From: Darksidea phi
Lineage: Eukaryota; Ascomycota; Dothideomycetes; Pleosporales; Lentitheciaceae
Direction: 5' to 3'
Assembly: GCA_030770425.1 (NCBI GenBank)
Contig: JASJFT010000062.1
Span: forward strand, 158,925 to 222,924
Length of the DNA: 64,000 bases
Shown here: positions 46,799 through 57,670 of the stretch, in pieces
How positions within the stretch are numbered: position 1 is the first letter of the stretch
Layout: every line of letters starts with the position of its first letter
Program-made: the position numbers and the translations under genes
Notes under the pieces: model-generated
What the model saw: only the letters and a program-made list of their open reading frames with translations
Database searches by the model: none
What the model was told of the DNA's origin: nothing

Positions 46799-48334
46799 AG
46801 TAGCCACGTAAATGCGGGCTGCTTGAGCCGTGTGTTAGGGAACCGTAGTGCGCCTGTTGTTTATCTTGGGAGGGGCGGTGAGGTGACTGGACTGGTGAAA
46901 AGGCCGACGGGGAAAGCGCGAGCGGTGTACGGCTCCGAGGTCAGAGTAATGATGCCGAGAGCCTATGTGTTCTGTGGGGAAAACCCTGGGATTGACGGAG
47001 CTGGTTAGTGAAGGGCTGACCGGTGCGGCACGGTGCTCGTGGCGTCAATTGGGAGCTGTTACTTCGACAACGATAGAAGAAACGACCTGAAGGTTTTGCT
47101 GACTCTAGTCCCCGCGAGTGGTTTGAAAAGGGCGTGCGAGTCCGGAGGATATCAGGTTCCTGCTCATTTGCGATGATTTTGCGTAGTACTGATGCGCAAT
47201 GTCCATGTGGAACCTGCGCGCCTGCTGCAATTATCAGCCGTGCTCTTCGACAGCGGTGACGGGGACGGAGAGTGTGAAGCGTTTGCACCACAAATAACGT
47301 CCCCTTCTTAGCTAACACCCCTCCTGGACTCGCCATGATGCCGCCTCTATGAGCACATGTAGGGTGGAAGAGCGCGGGTGGCCGATCCAGCTCAGGCTCC
47401 ACGTCGCCTGCGTCGGATCGTAGCTCTACATGGCGTATGATCCGTTGTTGTCGAGGCTATCAATACGCATTCGGTGGCTCCGAGAGACATCCGCGGCACC
47501 AGCACTGGATCCGATGTAGTTGAAAGACGAGGAGCTGCCAGGCGCGTCGAGTCGCGTCTCCGCAGAAAAGCCGCGCACTAACGCGTTTGCCACCAAAATC
47601 GCTTAAAGCCACCTGAGCACGCACGACCACATCTCCCTCCTGATCTTGAGGCACACCCTGACGCTTTCTCATATACAATCACATTTTCTTTCCCTAGTCC
47701 CTTCATGGCCCTCTAAGGGAGTTCTTTCTCCCGCGTCTACATGTTCTATAATACCTTGTGCTGGCCCTATATGCTGCAGTGTTCACGGCACGCATATTCC
47801 AGGCTTCACCGTGTTCACGCAGCAAAGATAGCGAATTATACACGTGGGGTGGGGTGGGGTGGGTGGGAGAAGCCTACGAGACACCGAATTTGAAGAAATA
47901 ATCACCCACGACAGCTTCCGCCATCAGTTCGGTTCCTGTGCCCATTTGGCGTCTAGTCGGGCACAGCTTTGAAGTGCAGAAGTCATGAGTACCACTTAAA
48001 TACGACCTTAAGGGCAAAAGGCTCTGCTTTTCCCTGCGTCCTCGGCTGCATCAACTCTCATGCCCCACATCGTTGATTGTGGAGATGCTGTTGCCGCGAA
48101 TGCGGGGAAGCGATCATCGCCAGCTCTCATGTATGCCGAGTATCCTACAGGCTGGAGAACGAGTCAGCACTGCATGGTACCTGCTTAATTCCGCCAATAA
48201 TCATGAAAGCAGAATCCTTTGAGCCACGACTTTCTCCTGCAGGCTGATTTCAAAGCGATAGGGTATCCTATCTTCTGATCTTGGAGACCCATCATCGTCC
48301 CTATCCACAAGTCACAGTTTGAATCAGCCAAAAG
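46799..48334. other. Intergenic spacer
   Basis: 1.5 kb with the zinc-knuckle gene promoter at the left and the dioxygenase promoter at the right. It contains a G-rich GGGGT repeat (47846-47867). Open frames inside lack splice or family support. Confidence 0.5.
47846..47867 (+). repeat. GGGGT repeat, potential G-quadruplex
   Basis: Five G-runs of length 3-4 separated by single T residues (GGGGT x3, GGGT, GGG), a strong match to the intramolecular G4 rule. It lies about 470 bp upstream of the dioxygenase start. Confidence 0.75.
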
Positions 48335-49384
48335 ATGTCAGGCATTTTATTGCAAGACACTCCTTTCAAGACCATTACAGTCAAAGAACTTCATCCGAGC
48401 TATGGCGCCGAGATTATCGGAGCCGACTTCCTCAACATGTCAGATGAGCAATTGAAGGAAATCAAGGCCGCCATGGCAAAGGTACTGAACACACACAGGC
48501 TCTTCATTGGCCTAGCTCATGATTTGTAGTATGGCGTTCTCGCCTTCCGCAACACTGGAATGGACGACGACCAACATGTCAACTTCTCCAGCAAGCTCGG
48601 CGAGCTCGACAATGTCAAGCGATACCTGACAGGCGGTCGCAAGTTGCGCTATAAGCATTTCGAACTCTTCGATGCCGGAAACGTTGATGAGGACGGACTC
48701 CCAATTCATCCGGATGCACCGCGCTCGCATTACAACAAAGGCAACGCGCTGTTCCACGTGGACTCATCTTTTAATCCTCGCCGAGCGAACTGGTCTCTTC
48801 TACGTGCTGTCAAGCTTCCACCACCTGGCACTGGAGGTGAGACTGAGTTCGCTGACAGTAGGACGGCGTGGGATGAGCTCAACGAAGGTCTTAAGCGGCA
48901 GCTCCTGGAAATGGATTACATCGGCGCGCACACGCTCTTGCATTCCCGCAAGCAAGGTTCTCCGGAATTCTTCAAGGACCTCGACCCAACCTCGGAACCC
49001 ATGACCCGCCACAGACTAGTCCAAACACACGAACCCTCGGGCCGCAAAACTCTCTATATCTCAGGACACTGCCACCACCTCGAGACAGCAGACGGTCCAA
49101 TCCCGGATGCAGAGTCCAATGCGCTCCTCAAGAAACTCATAGATCACGTCACGCAGCCCAAGTACGTGTTGAGCGTAGACTGGCAGAACGAAGGAGACAT
49201 GGTAGCCTGGGACAATACCTGCGTGATGCACCGCGCTACCGGCGGAAGCTTTGAAGGTAAGTATGTAAGAGATATGCGCAGGACAACGGTACACGATGAC
49301 AGTTCAACGGCTTGGGGCCTAAACGCTGGACAAGAGGCTAGAGGGTTCAACCTGCAGAAAGCGATGGGAGACACGAAGGTTTGA
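48335..49384 (+). CDS. TauD/TfdA-family Fe(II)/2-oxoglutarate dioxygenase
   Basis: Exons 48335-48481 and 48530-49384; intron 48 nt, phase 0; 333 aa. Facial triad: His125-x-Asp127 in ALFHVDSSF, and the distal His in CVMHRATGG. The 2-oxoglutarate-binding Arg is in VRDMRRTTVHD. The fungal branch of this family (annotated as taurine or 2,4-D dioxygenases) includes sulfonate/taurine oxygenases and enzymes hydroxylating aryloxy acids. The N-terminal ITVKELHPSYGAEIIGADF and GVLAFRNTGM are the usual family blocks. No neighbours point to a substrate. Cytosolic. Confidence 0.92.
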
Positions 49385-49592
49385 ATATAGAGTATGTATT
49401 GGGGAGGCTAATGAACTACTCAGTTGATAAGCCGTCGATGTTATGAAATCTCATGCTCATGCTATGCTATTACGTCGTTATCGATGTAGCAATGCGTTGC
49501 ATTCCATGCTGGTAACATCAATCCTGAAAACCGCCAATGACTGTGTACAGTCAACGTTCATCTCCCTCTCTCAACATCCATCCAGAACCCCT

Positions 49593-51725
49593 TTACTGTC
49601 CAATCCAGTTCTGGTACTGAGGCATTTGCTGCTGCTCACCGAATTGCTGCTGCTGTCCAACGAACTGCTGCTGCTGACCGACGAACTGCTGCTGCTCAAG
49701 CTGATCCTCAGCTTCTTTTGTTAGGCGAGCAGCCTTCTCCAACGCCTCGCGCTGGCGGGTGGCACCATACGACGCCGATGACAGCTCCTGACGTTCAGCC
49801 TCGAGTGGGTGAACACCTTGCAGCAGAGGAAGCAGAAGCCGAGACTTCTCCTGCAGGTTCAGGGTGTTGAACCGCATCTTCATCAGCGTCTCGACGGGGC
49901 GGCGACCATTGGGGTCGACAGCCAGAATAGCTTGCTGCATGGCGACGCGCTCACTGATGGGCGAGTTCTTTCCAAACAGCTGTGCAACTGGGCCCGTCTC
50001 GTGGGCAAGAACGCCAGTAGGCGTGCTTGACTGCGTACGAGCACGCTTTGAAGGCGAATCTTCGGAGACTTCCTGCGGGTTGCGTCCACGCTTGCGTGGA
50101 GTGGACTTGCTTGCCTTGGGGGTGGACTTGCCTCCCTTTGGAGTCGAAGTCACCTTGGAGATGGTGCGGTTGCGACCGCTGGGTGTCATCTCTGGCGTGA
50201 GAAAGCCTCCACCATACGAACTGGTGTTGACACTCTGACTGCTCTGACTGGACGATGCAGAGGAAGTCTGCTGGAGCGAGCGCCTCGGCGGCGTCGTGGG
50301 GTTGTATAGTTGGGCCGGCACGTACATTGGGTGGGCAGCATTCTGGGTCGCTGATGCTGCTGGCGGAGTCTGCTGGACCTGTCCCTGAGCCGAGCGCTTC
50401 TGTGGCGTCGGCGTGTACGGCGCTGGCATGCTTGCACCGCCGGATACATTCTGGGCGGGCGGCGCTGACTGAGACGTCTGGTATTGCTGCTGCGCCGACT
50501 GAAGAGCTGCCTCGTACTGCTGCTTCGCTGCCTGAAGAGCCGCCTCATATTGCTGCTGGGCTAACATCTGCGCGCTGGCTGCCATGGCCTGACCGTTGCC
50601 GTTGTTATACATGGGCGATGGCGAAGAAGAGGTCTGGGACATTTCCTGGTGCTGCTGTGCGACATCGTCGATCACGATCGGGTCGGTAGTGGAAGAGCCC
50701 GCCCTCTGCGTCGGCTTCGGCAACGGCGTCCGAGTCTCCTGGACAACGGTGGCACCATTGGAGCGGTCGAAACTATAGACCGGGCGAGGTGAACTCGTCT
50801 GCTTGGTAGCAGTAGCACCATTGGAGCGATCGAATCCATAGACTGGGCGAGGTGGAATCGTCTCCTGGACAGCGGCGGCGCCATTGGAGCGAGCGTATCC
50901 ATAGACCGGGCGAGGTGAAACCGTCTTCTGGGTAACGGCAGCACCGTTGACATGAATGGGCTCGTGAACCGGGAACGGTGAGATGGTCGCCTTGGCAGCG
51001 GCGGTGGCAGTGGTGGCCATGTAAGAGCTGAGGAAATTGTCGAGTTCTGGATGTGAATGCACGTCAGTAAGGGTATTACAGAAGGCACGTGGCCTGCTAT
51101 ACATAGCGGCATCTGATAGTAACATACCGGGAAACGCATCAAGGCCGTTGCTAGCGACGACATTCTCTCTGTTGAAGTTATCGACGTCGCTGAAGTCGAC
51201 ATTGGTGCTGAAGTTATCGACGTCGCTGAAGTCAACATTGGTGTTGAAGTTATCGACGTCGCTGAAGTCAACATTGGTGTTGAAGTTGACATCAACATCG
51301 CTGAAGTCGACATTGTTGCTGAAGTTGAAGTTGTTGAGGTCGAAGTTGTTCTGGTTGAAGTCGACGATGGGGCCCAGGCCTTGAAAGGCATCGTGGAAAT
51401 GGTCTGGGGTCCAGGCCGGCGGCATCTCCGTATACCTAGGCTCTGGCTCTGGCTCTGGCTCTGATTCGACTTGCTCGACAGTCTCGGCTTCGGCCTGAAG
51501 CGCCGACATCTCTCCAGCGCGCTCAGTCTCTAGCTGCGGTGCAGCTTGGAGCTCAGTGTTGCTTGATCCAACCTGAGGCGCCGACACCTCCTCAGCACGC
51601 TCCGGCTCTGACTCCAATCCGACTTGAGGCTCGGTGGGGTCTGGCTGAGGACTCGGCTCCGGGTCAAAGAAGAGATCCCAGATAGGGTCGGAACTCATCT
51701 CTGTAGGAAGCGTGTTGCTATCCAT
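49593..51725 (-). CDS. Disordered nuclear protein with NF/VDFSDVD and PRPVYGF repeats, polyQ tail
   Basis: Likely exons on the minus strand: 51725-51128 and 51046-49593, around an 81-nt intron with GTATGT donor, CTTACTGAC branch and CATCCAG acceptor; 683 aa. The intron is a multiple of three without a stop, so the frame is also open if retained (710 aa). Visible parts: an acidic N-terminus; four imperfect copies of a 12-residue unit NFNTNVDFSDVD; four copies of a unit ending in PRPVYGFDRSNGA; Ala/Gln helical repeats (QQQYEAALQAAK); a basic Ser/Thr/Pro region with nuclear-signal clusters (STPRKRGR, SKRARTQ). A short ordered helical block (NSPISERVAMQQAILAVDP ... LNLQEKSRLLLPLL) and a polyQ end close it. 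No known domain; a chromatin or transcription role is inference. Confidence 0.75.
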   Translation of the reverse strand: MDSNTLPTEMSSDPIWDLFFDPEPSPQPDPTEPQVGLESEPERAEEVSAPQVGSSNTELQAAPQLETERAGEMSALQAEAETVEQVESEPEPEPEPRYTEMPPAWTPDHFHDAFQGLGPIVDFNQNNFDLNNFNFSNNVDFSDVDVNFNTNVDFSDVDNFNTNVDFSDVDNFSTNVDFSDVDNFNRENVVASNGLDAFPGMLLSDAAMYSRPRAFCNTLTDVHSHPELDNFLSSYMATTATAAAKATISPFPVHEPIHVNGAAVTQKTVSPRPVYGYARSNGAAAVQETIPPRPVYGFDRSNGATATKQTSSPRPVYSFDRSNGATVVQETRTPLPKPTQRAGSSTTDPIVIDDVAQQHQEMSQTSSSPSPMYNNGNGQAMAASAQMLAQQQYEAALQAAKQQYEAALQSAQQQYQTSQSAPPAQNVSGGASMPAPYTPTPQKRSAQGQVQQTPPAASATQNAAHPMYVPAQLYNPTTPPRRSLQQTSSASSSQSSQSVNTSSYGGGFLTPEMTPSGRNRTISKVTSTPKGGKSTPKASKSTPRKRGRNPQEVSEDSPSKRARTQSSTPTGVLAHETGPVAQLFGKNSPISERVAMQQAILAVDPNGRRPVETLMKMRFNTLNLQEKSRLLLPLLQGVHPLEAERQELSSASYGATRQREALEKAARLTKEAEDQLEQQQFVGQQQQFVGQQQQFGEQQQMPQYQNWIGQ
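51174..51340. repeat. 36-bp coding tandem repeat (VDFSDVD unit)
   Basis: About four head-to-tail imperfect copies of a 36-bp unit inside the first exon of the 49593-51725 gene. The period keeps frame and repeats Asp/Phe/Asn-rich residues. Confidence 0.8.
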
Positions 51726-54578
51726 ACTTGAAGGAAAGATGTTGGTAAGAAGCTTGTGGGTTTGAAGAATTGGGGTAGCAGATGTTCGATAGAAGGTTGA
51801 GGGTAAGAAGAGTGCGAGAGTGCGGTTGTGTTAAAGTGCGCAAGACCTCGCGCAAAGCTTTTGTGAGCTCTCTAGACGCCAAGCTTCCCTGAACGCTGGT
51901 CTGGGAGCCCGTTCATCGGTGGTCATTGCGTTCATCGCCGAGCTCATCGTTCGGGAGGGCTTGCAGGGGTTATTGAGGAAGCCTATTGGCTACTTATTGT
52001 GGTGGTTGGGAGTCGGCGATGGTCGTTGGGCAGGAGCGGTGTAAGAGAGGGAGTTTTGGCTTTCACTGTTGCGGTTGCTGAGCCAGGACGAGCAAGCTGG
52101 GCGCTGGGAACATCACGGTGCCCCATGCAATATGGGGTTTGTTCGAAGCGCAGAGACGACGGTAAGGACGATGATGCTCGGACTGAGAGATGTGTTAGTC
52201 TGGGGTGCAAAGATGGCGAATTGGTGTAGATGTTTGGCGGGCGGCACCTTTCACTTCACCTCAGTCTGAGCCAAAGGGGGCTGGGAAGGCCCCCACTTCC
52301 AGCACCGAATTGAGTGAGACGATTCATCACTTTTTTGCGTCTGCCCTGTCGCGAATTGTTCTGTTGTTTTGAAGCTCCCTTCCACATCGCTGGAGTGAGA
52401 TGCCGTCCGATATGCCGTCGTAGCAGTCTCCACCAGCCTTATGCTTGTAATTGCACTGATATAATTACCCCGATGTGAAGAAATATCCATGACGGCAGTA
52501 TCCTCAAGCCGGTCAGACTCACTCCAAAAGTACGCTTCGAGAAAGGTGAAAGGAAGGTTAGAAACTCTGTTGCCTCGCTGATTATACGTAACTTGTGCCG
52601 TGACGTAATACCCACTTACACCGCTTTTTAATGACTAATTTCAAGTCGCAAAGTGATAAGTCGGTGCTGCCGCATATGCAGGCACGTGCGCTTAAGTGAA
52701 GGTGGTTCATATGTCATGGTCTCATTACTACTGACAAGATACCTACAAATAGTATGATGTTTTCGGCCGGTTGCTTCAAAATACTGCTGCACAGAAGCTA
52801 ACATCCCCATGTTCTTCACGTACACACTTTTAGGATAGTATATTCTACAGGCAAGTCGACAATATAGCTAAATCAGGAGGTAAGAACCGCAAAGGACAAT
52901 CAAGCTACCTAAAATATACTACAAATCGCGAAGCCAACAGCATCTCTTGACAGGTTCTCTTTTTGTCGGCAATATGCCCTACATCCCCATCGTTATTATC
53001 TAATCCCCCCTTTCCTACCGCCTAGCCAATCATCTCTCCGTGCCTGCAACGCGAACACCTCGCTAACGTGAACGGACCCAAGCCAAACGCAACCTCCATC
53101 CACCACCTTTCCCCGCACTACAATTGGATAGTTGATGCACATCGGCAGCAATGCGATCGTGCTTGAATATATTGATGAATAAGTGTGGAGAGGGGAAAGT
53201 TCTAGCATCCGTGTTTTACCCTCTCAAGATGTTACTTCCAAAGTTTACACGTTGGTACAGCTATCCATGTCAAGATGAACGCGGCATGATTGCGCCTCGC
53301 ATATGGAGTACACGTGCTGTTCACATTCGGAACCTACTGTGCGTGCGAGTACTCACGGTCGGAAGTGCGCTGGGAAAGATCCAAGACCTCATTTTTTGCC
53401 GCGCGGATTGCTGGCCGCTGGATCCTCATTAGCTTCTCACATGGATGCAATATGAGCAGGGTGTGAGATTGTAAATAGCCTACGAATCTCTATCATTATA
53501 TGTTCCCTGGTCCGAGCAGGACGCCCTTTCCTTGCACTACCCAACCACTACCACTACCTCTCACTCAATCGCCCATACCACCTTCAGCATCCTTGTCCGC
53601 AAAGCCCTCCCATTTATCTCATATCGCCACTCATCCCATCCTTCTCGGCTTTCATGGCTATCTATTCAGTGAGCGAATAGCTCTCATATGATACACGGTT
53701 CATAGAGCTCCAACAGTCCTTATGCAACAATCGTACAGATGGTGTCCTGGTCCGCAGGGCCTGTATTAGTGCATGGAGAACAACAGCGGTAATAATGATC
53801 GCCAGATTCGGCGTGGACGGTCGTGACAAGAGTGTAGCCGCGCTCGGTGGGGGGAGTGGCTCCGTCGAATAACAGGTTCCTACCATTTTGACGCTTCTTA
53901 CACTCCAGACTCTCCTGGGAATGATGCTTTGAACTAGATGATATTGAAACTACGGTCGTAGTGATAGAGTGGTATGGAGTTCGTGGCAAGGCTCCCCTTG
54001 TGCGTGCTGTCTTCATAGGATGATCGGGCGAGCAGGTGTTCGTGATAGGGTTGTTCCTAGTCGTATACCCAACGCTACTAGGTGTTTTCTACCCTATGCC
54101 GATGTCTATTCACTGGTTAATAGTGCTGTACTCATATACCATGTGCAAACCCAACCCCTACACCAGGCGACCTTGTTCTCCTGGTGCTATTACCGCGAAC
54201 AAAAGCTCAACAGCGAGAGGCGGCAATTTACCCAGTCCCCTTCAAACGGTATACGATAATGAGAAGACATGGAAGATCAGCGAGCAATGACACTGACAGC
54301 TAATGATTTCGAATAAGCTATCTGGAGCCATACGACAAAACTAACTCGGATTTGAAAACATCCCAGCTGCACAATGGAGTACATAAACACTCCATCCACA
54401 GTATATTCCTACTACGCCGCAAATGTGACATGCCCGACATGTGAAACGCCGATGAATCCCTCCCCAGATCGTATCATACGGTCTTCCGAGACTCCTGAAT
54501 GATCTGCATGGATATAACAGTGGTTGACAGAGGTATTGTTGGTTGACAGGTAATATGATGTGAATGTTTGGGTACCGG
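51726..54578. other. 2.85-kb gene-free spacer
   Basis: Holds the promoter and leader of the 49593-51725 gene at its left end and the UBC1 3' flank at its right. Open frames are short, unspliced and without family resemblance. No tandem or inverted repeats were noticed. Confidence 0.55.
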
Positions 54579-55413
54579 TCACGCTTCGCCAAAGAGACGA
54601 GCGGTGATGTCGCCCATGTAGGCCTCCTCTAGCTCATAATCTTCTCCGCCCATTTTATCGATGCCGACATATTCGAATGAGGCGACGACCGATTCCACGT
54701 CAAAGCCCATGGCGACGAAGCGGTCTACGAGGTCCTTGTTGTAGCCGTGGTACCTATTGACACTATTAGCTTTTGCTATCGATGTTTGGTGGACTTGACA
54801 TACGCAGCAAGCTTGACCTTGGCCTCGTTCTCCTTGGCCTGTTGTGCCTTCCGCTTGATGGACTCTGCTGTAGCACCGCCGCTGCTTTCGGCGCTTTCCT
54901 TCTTGGGGGCCCCGGCATACTTGTGTGCCCAGTCGCGAGCAACGTGCTCGAATTCGGAAGGGTTTCGGATGAGCATGGTAGCAACTTCTGCGTCTTGTGG
55001 GTCCTTGGGCTCGGGGGTGCTGAGGAGCGACTGGAGGGAGATGAGGGCGGACTTGATGGTCAGCACGGGCGACCATTGAGACGAGAGTGTGTCTAAGCAG
55101 ATAGCACCCTTCAACGCGTTAGTACATGCGATGCTGCTCTGGGCAGTTCTTCACTTACCGTTTGCGAGCTGACATTGGGGTGCCAGATCTTGGTCTCGAA
55201 TTTCATCTGCGGTGGTCGAAACGGGTACTCGTTGGGAATCCGAATGTCGACATAGTAGGTGCCGCCTTCATAGGGCGTGTCAGGCGGGCCCCGGAAGTTG
55301 CCTCGCAAGTGAGTGAGATCTTCGTTCACCATCTCTACAAAGATCTGTGAAAGTTTGTCGTTGCTGATATCGTTGATTTCCTTCGCAATGCGCCGGGTAC
55401 GGTTCGAGGCCAT
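54579..55413 (-). CDS. UBC1: Ubiquitin-conjugating enzyme E2 with UBA domain (UBC1 / UBE2K)
   Basis: Class II E2 that extends K48-linked ubiquitin chains for proteasomal degradation. Minus-strand exons 55413-55159, 55108-54804, 54753-54579; introns 50 and 50 nt; 244 aa. UBC fold: residues 1-150 with RRIAKEINDI, FRGPPDTPYEGGTYYVDI, the HPN box in KIWHPNVSSQT, and the active-site Cys in GAICLDTLSSQWSP just after the first intron. A Lys/Ala-rich linker follows. The C-terminal UBA is DLVDRFVAMGFDVESVVASFEYVGI with the conserved MGF loop. Length and layout match UBC1/UBE2K. Start is the ATG of MASNRTRRI. Divergent from the proteasome gene RPT2. Confidence 0.96.
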
Positions 55414-56119
55414 GGTAGCTGTGATTGTGCGGAGAGTGGCAGGCCGCGGGGTATTTCGGGAAGGACGAGAGGAGGCGGAGGACGGGTTGAAGTAGGCAGC
55501 AAGCTCTGATACCTTCCTGCAATGACCCGTCAGCCTGGGGCAGCGATAGCGGCTCCAGTGAGTCAATCAGACAACTGAAGGCAGGCTGGCGTGGCCGGCC
55601 TTTTCCCTGTTCGGGCGAGCTTCTCGAGAGCAGCCACTTACGATGCGAGCGGTTGCGGTTGGAGGTGGTTATATGCACTTGGAGTCGAGCCAACAGGTCA
55701 GGAGCTCCAGTTCGGAAACACTGGCGGGGCTGTCAGTATATGTAGGTCGTCACTCGTGAGTCGTGAATCGTGAATGGTCAAGCGCAGAGACAATAGAATC
55801 GAAGCTGCAGTTCTACCAGAAGCTGCTAGGTTACAAACTGGTCGAATTCCAGAGCCTGACGTGTCTGTCGCTCTTTGGGTGTGCGGCGGAACGTGTGGAG
55901 GCGCTTTCGCCTCACAATGGCGGCTTCGCACGTGATAACGCTATGGCCATGGTGAAGCTCGGAACGGGAATCAGCTCGATTTCGCCAGCATCGCCATTAC
56001 AAACACGGCCCGCCCGCACCATCGCTCCTACCACCCGCTGTGAACCTCTACATTACGTCCAACTGCACTATTTCTACATCCCAAATTCCGCACAGTCTGA
56101 CCTCCGTTGAGCGCGTGTC
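55414..56119. promoter_or_regulatory. Shared divergent promoter, UBC1 / RPT2
   Basis: 706 bp between diverging start codons of two ubiquitin-proteasome genes. Contains a CACGTG palindrome at 55929-55934 and a short TCGTGAA direct repeat near 55750-55770. No yeast-type PACE (GGTGGCAAA) was found by eye. Confidence 0.55.
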
Positions 56120-57670
56120 ATGGTAAGCATGCCGCCCTGCGAAACCTCCGAGCGGCGATACTGACCGTGTACAGGGTAACCAGCAGTCCAGCGCTGGGGG
56201 AGGCCCCGGCGGCGATGACAAGAACAAGAAGGACAAGGTCAGTAGATGCACTCGTCTTGCCTCCTAGCCCGCATACTGACGCCGTTTGCAGAAGGACAAG
56301 CCCAAGTACGAGCCTCCGCCGCAGCCCACCACCCGCATCGGCAGGAAGAAGAAGAGGGCCGCTGGGCCGAGCGCCGCTGCAAAGCTGCCCACCGTCTACC
56401 CGACCGCGCGATGCAAGCTGAGGTACCTGCGGATGCAGCGCATCCACGATCATCTGCTGCTTGAGGAGGAATACGTAGAGAACCAGGAGCGCCTACGGAA
56501 AGCCAAGGCGGCGACTACCACCCAGCCTGCCAGCGCCGGCGGAGACTCGGAGGCCCTTGATCGCAATGCCGATGAGCGGTCGCGGGTCGACGACATGCGA
56601 GGCAGCCCCATGGGTGTCGGAAACCTCGAGGAGCTCATCGATGACGACCACGCCATTGTTTCCAGCGCCACTGGCCCTGAATACTACGTCTCCATCATGT
56701 CGTTCGTTGACAAGGACCTGCTTGAGCCTGGAGCCAGCATTCTCCTGCATCACAAGTCGGTGTCGGTGGTTGGTGTGTTGACGGACGACGCGGATCCCCT
56801 CGTTTCGGTGATGAAGCTGGACAAGGCGCCTACGGAGTCGTACGCGGACATTGGTGGGCTGGAGCAACAGATCCAGGAAGTGCGCGAGGCCGTGGAGCTA
56901 CCCCTACTACATCCCGAGCTGTACGAAGAGATGGGTATCAAGCCCCCGAAAGGTGTCATCCTATACGGTGCCCCTGGCACAGGCAAGACGCTGCTAGCCA
57001 AGGCTGTGGCGAACCAGACAAGCGCCACCTTCCTGCGTATAGTGGGAAGCGAACTGATTCAGAAGTATCTCGGAGACGGACCGCGCCTCGTGCGACAGCT
57101 TTTCACCGTTGCCGCCGAGCACTCGCCCTCCATTGTCTTCATTGACGAAATCGACGCCATCGGTACAAAGCGTTACGAGTCGACATCCGGTGGTGAACGT
57201 GAGATCCAACGTACCATGTTGGAGCTGCTCAACCAGCTTGATGGTTTCGATGACCGGGGTGACGTAAAAGTCATCATGGCCACAAACAAGATCGAAACCC
57301 TCGATCCCGCCCTCATTCGTCCAGGTCGTATAGACAGGAAGATTCTCTTCGAGAATCCAGACCGTAAGTTACGCAAGCCACTACGCGATGTTTGAGCCGA
57401 CTACTGACGACTTCCTCAGAGACCACTAAGAAGAAGATTTTCACTCTACACACCTCCAAGATGTCACTCAACGAAGACGTCGATCTTGACGAATTCATCA
57501 ACCAAAAGGACGACCTCTCTGGTGCCGACATTAAGGCCATATGCTCCGAAGCTGGCTTAATGGCTCTCCGTGAGCGCAGAATGCGGGTCAATATGGAGGA
57601 CTTCCGCGCCGCTAGAGAGCGTGTGCTGAAGACGAAGAGTGAGGGTGAGCCCGAGGGCTTGTATTTGTAG
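56120..57670 (+). CDS. RPT2: 26S proteasome regulatory ATPase subunit RPT2 (PSMC1)
   Basis: One of six AAA ATPases in the 19S base that unfold substrates and open the 20S gate. Exons 56120-56122, 56175-56237, 56292-57363, 57420-57670; introns 52, 54 and 56 nt; 462 aa. The first exon is the ATG alone. The protein starts MGNQQSS, an N-myristoylation signal as in other RPT2s. Then come a Lys-rich segment, a coiled coil ([19 protein letters not shown]), the OB-fold region, and the AAA core: Walker A GAPGTGKT, Walker [29 protein letters not shown]. It ends GLYL, a C-terminal HbYX motif for docking into the 20S alpha ring. All joins hold frame. Confidence 0.97.

Noticed and set aside
46941..47402. 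Minus-strand open frame of about 150 aa in the spacer
   Set aside because: Starts at GTG, no family resemblance, no splice context, Arg-rich random-looking composition.
41073..49384. Secondary-metabolite cluster (esterase, serine hydrolase, dioxygenase in a row)
   Set aside because: No backbone synthase, no cluster-type transporter or transcription factor, and the enzymes are separated by an unrelated zinc-knuckle gene.
49443..49724. Plus-strand leucine-rich open frame (LLLLTELLLL)
   Set aside because: Antisense of the CAG/CAA polyQ end of the 49593-51725 gene.
52251..52490. Minus-strand 79-aa open frame with an ATG
   Set aside because: Short, polar, no homolog recognised, isolated in the 2.85-kb gene-free spacer.
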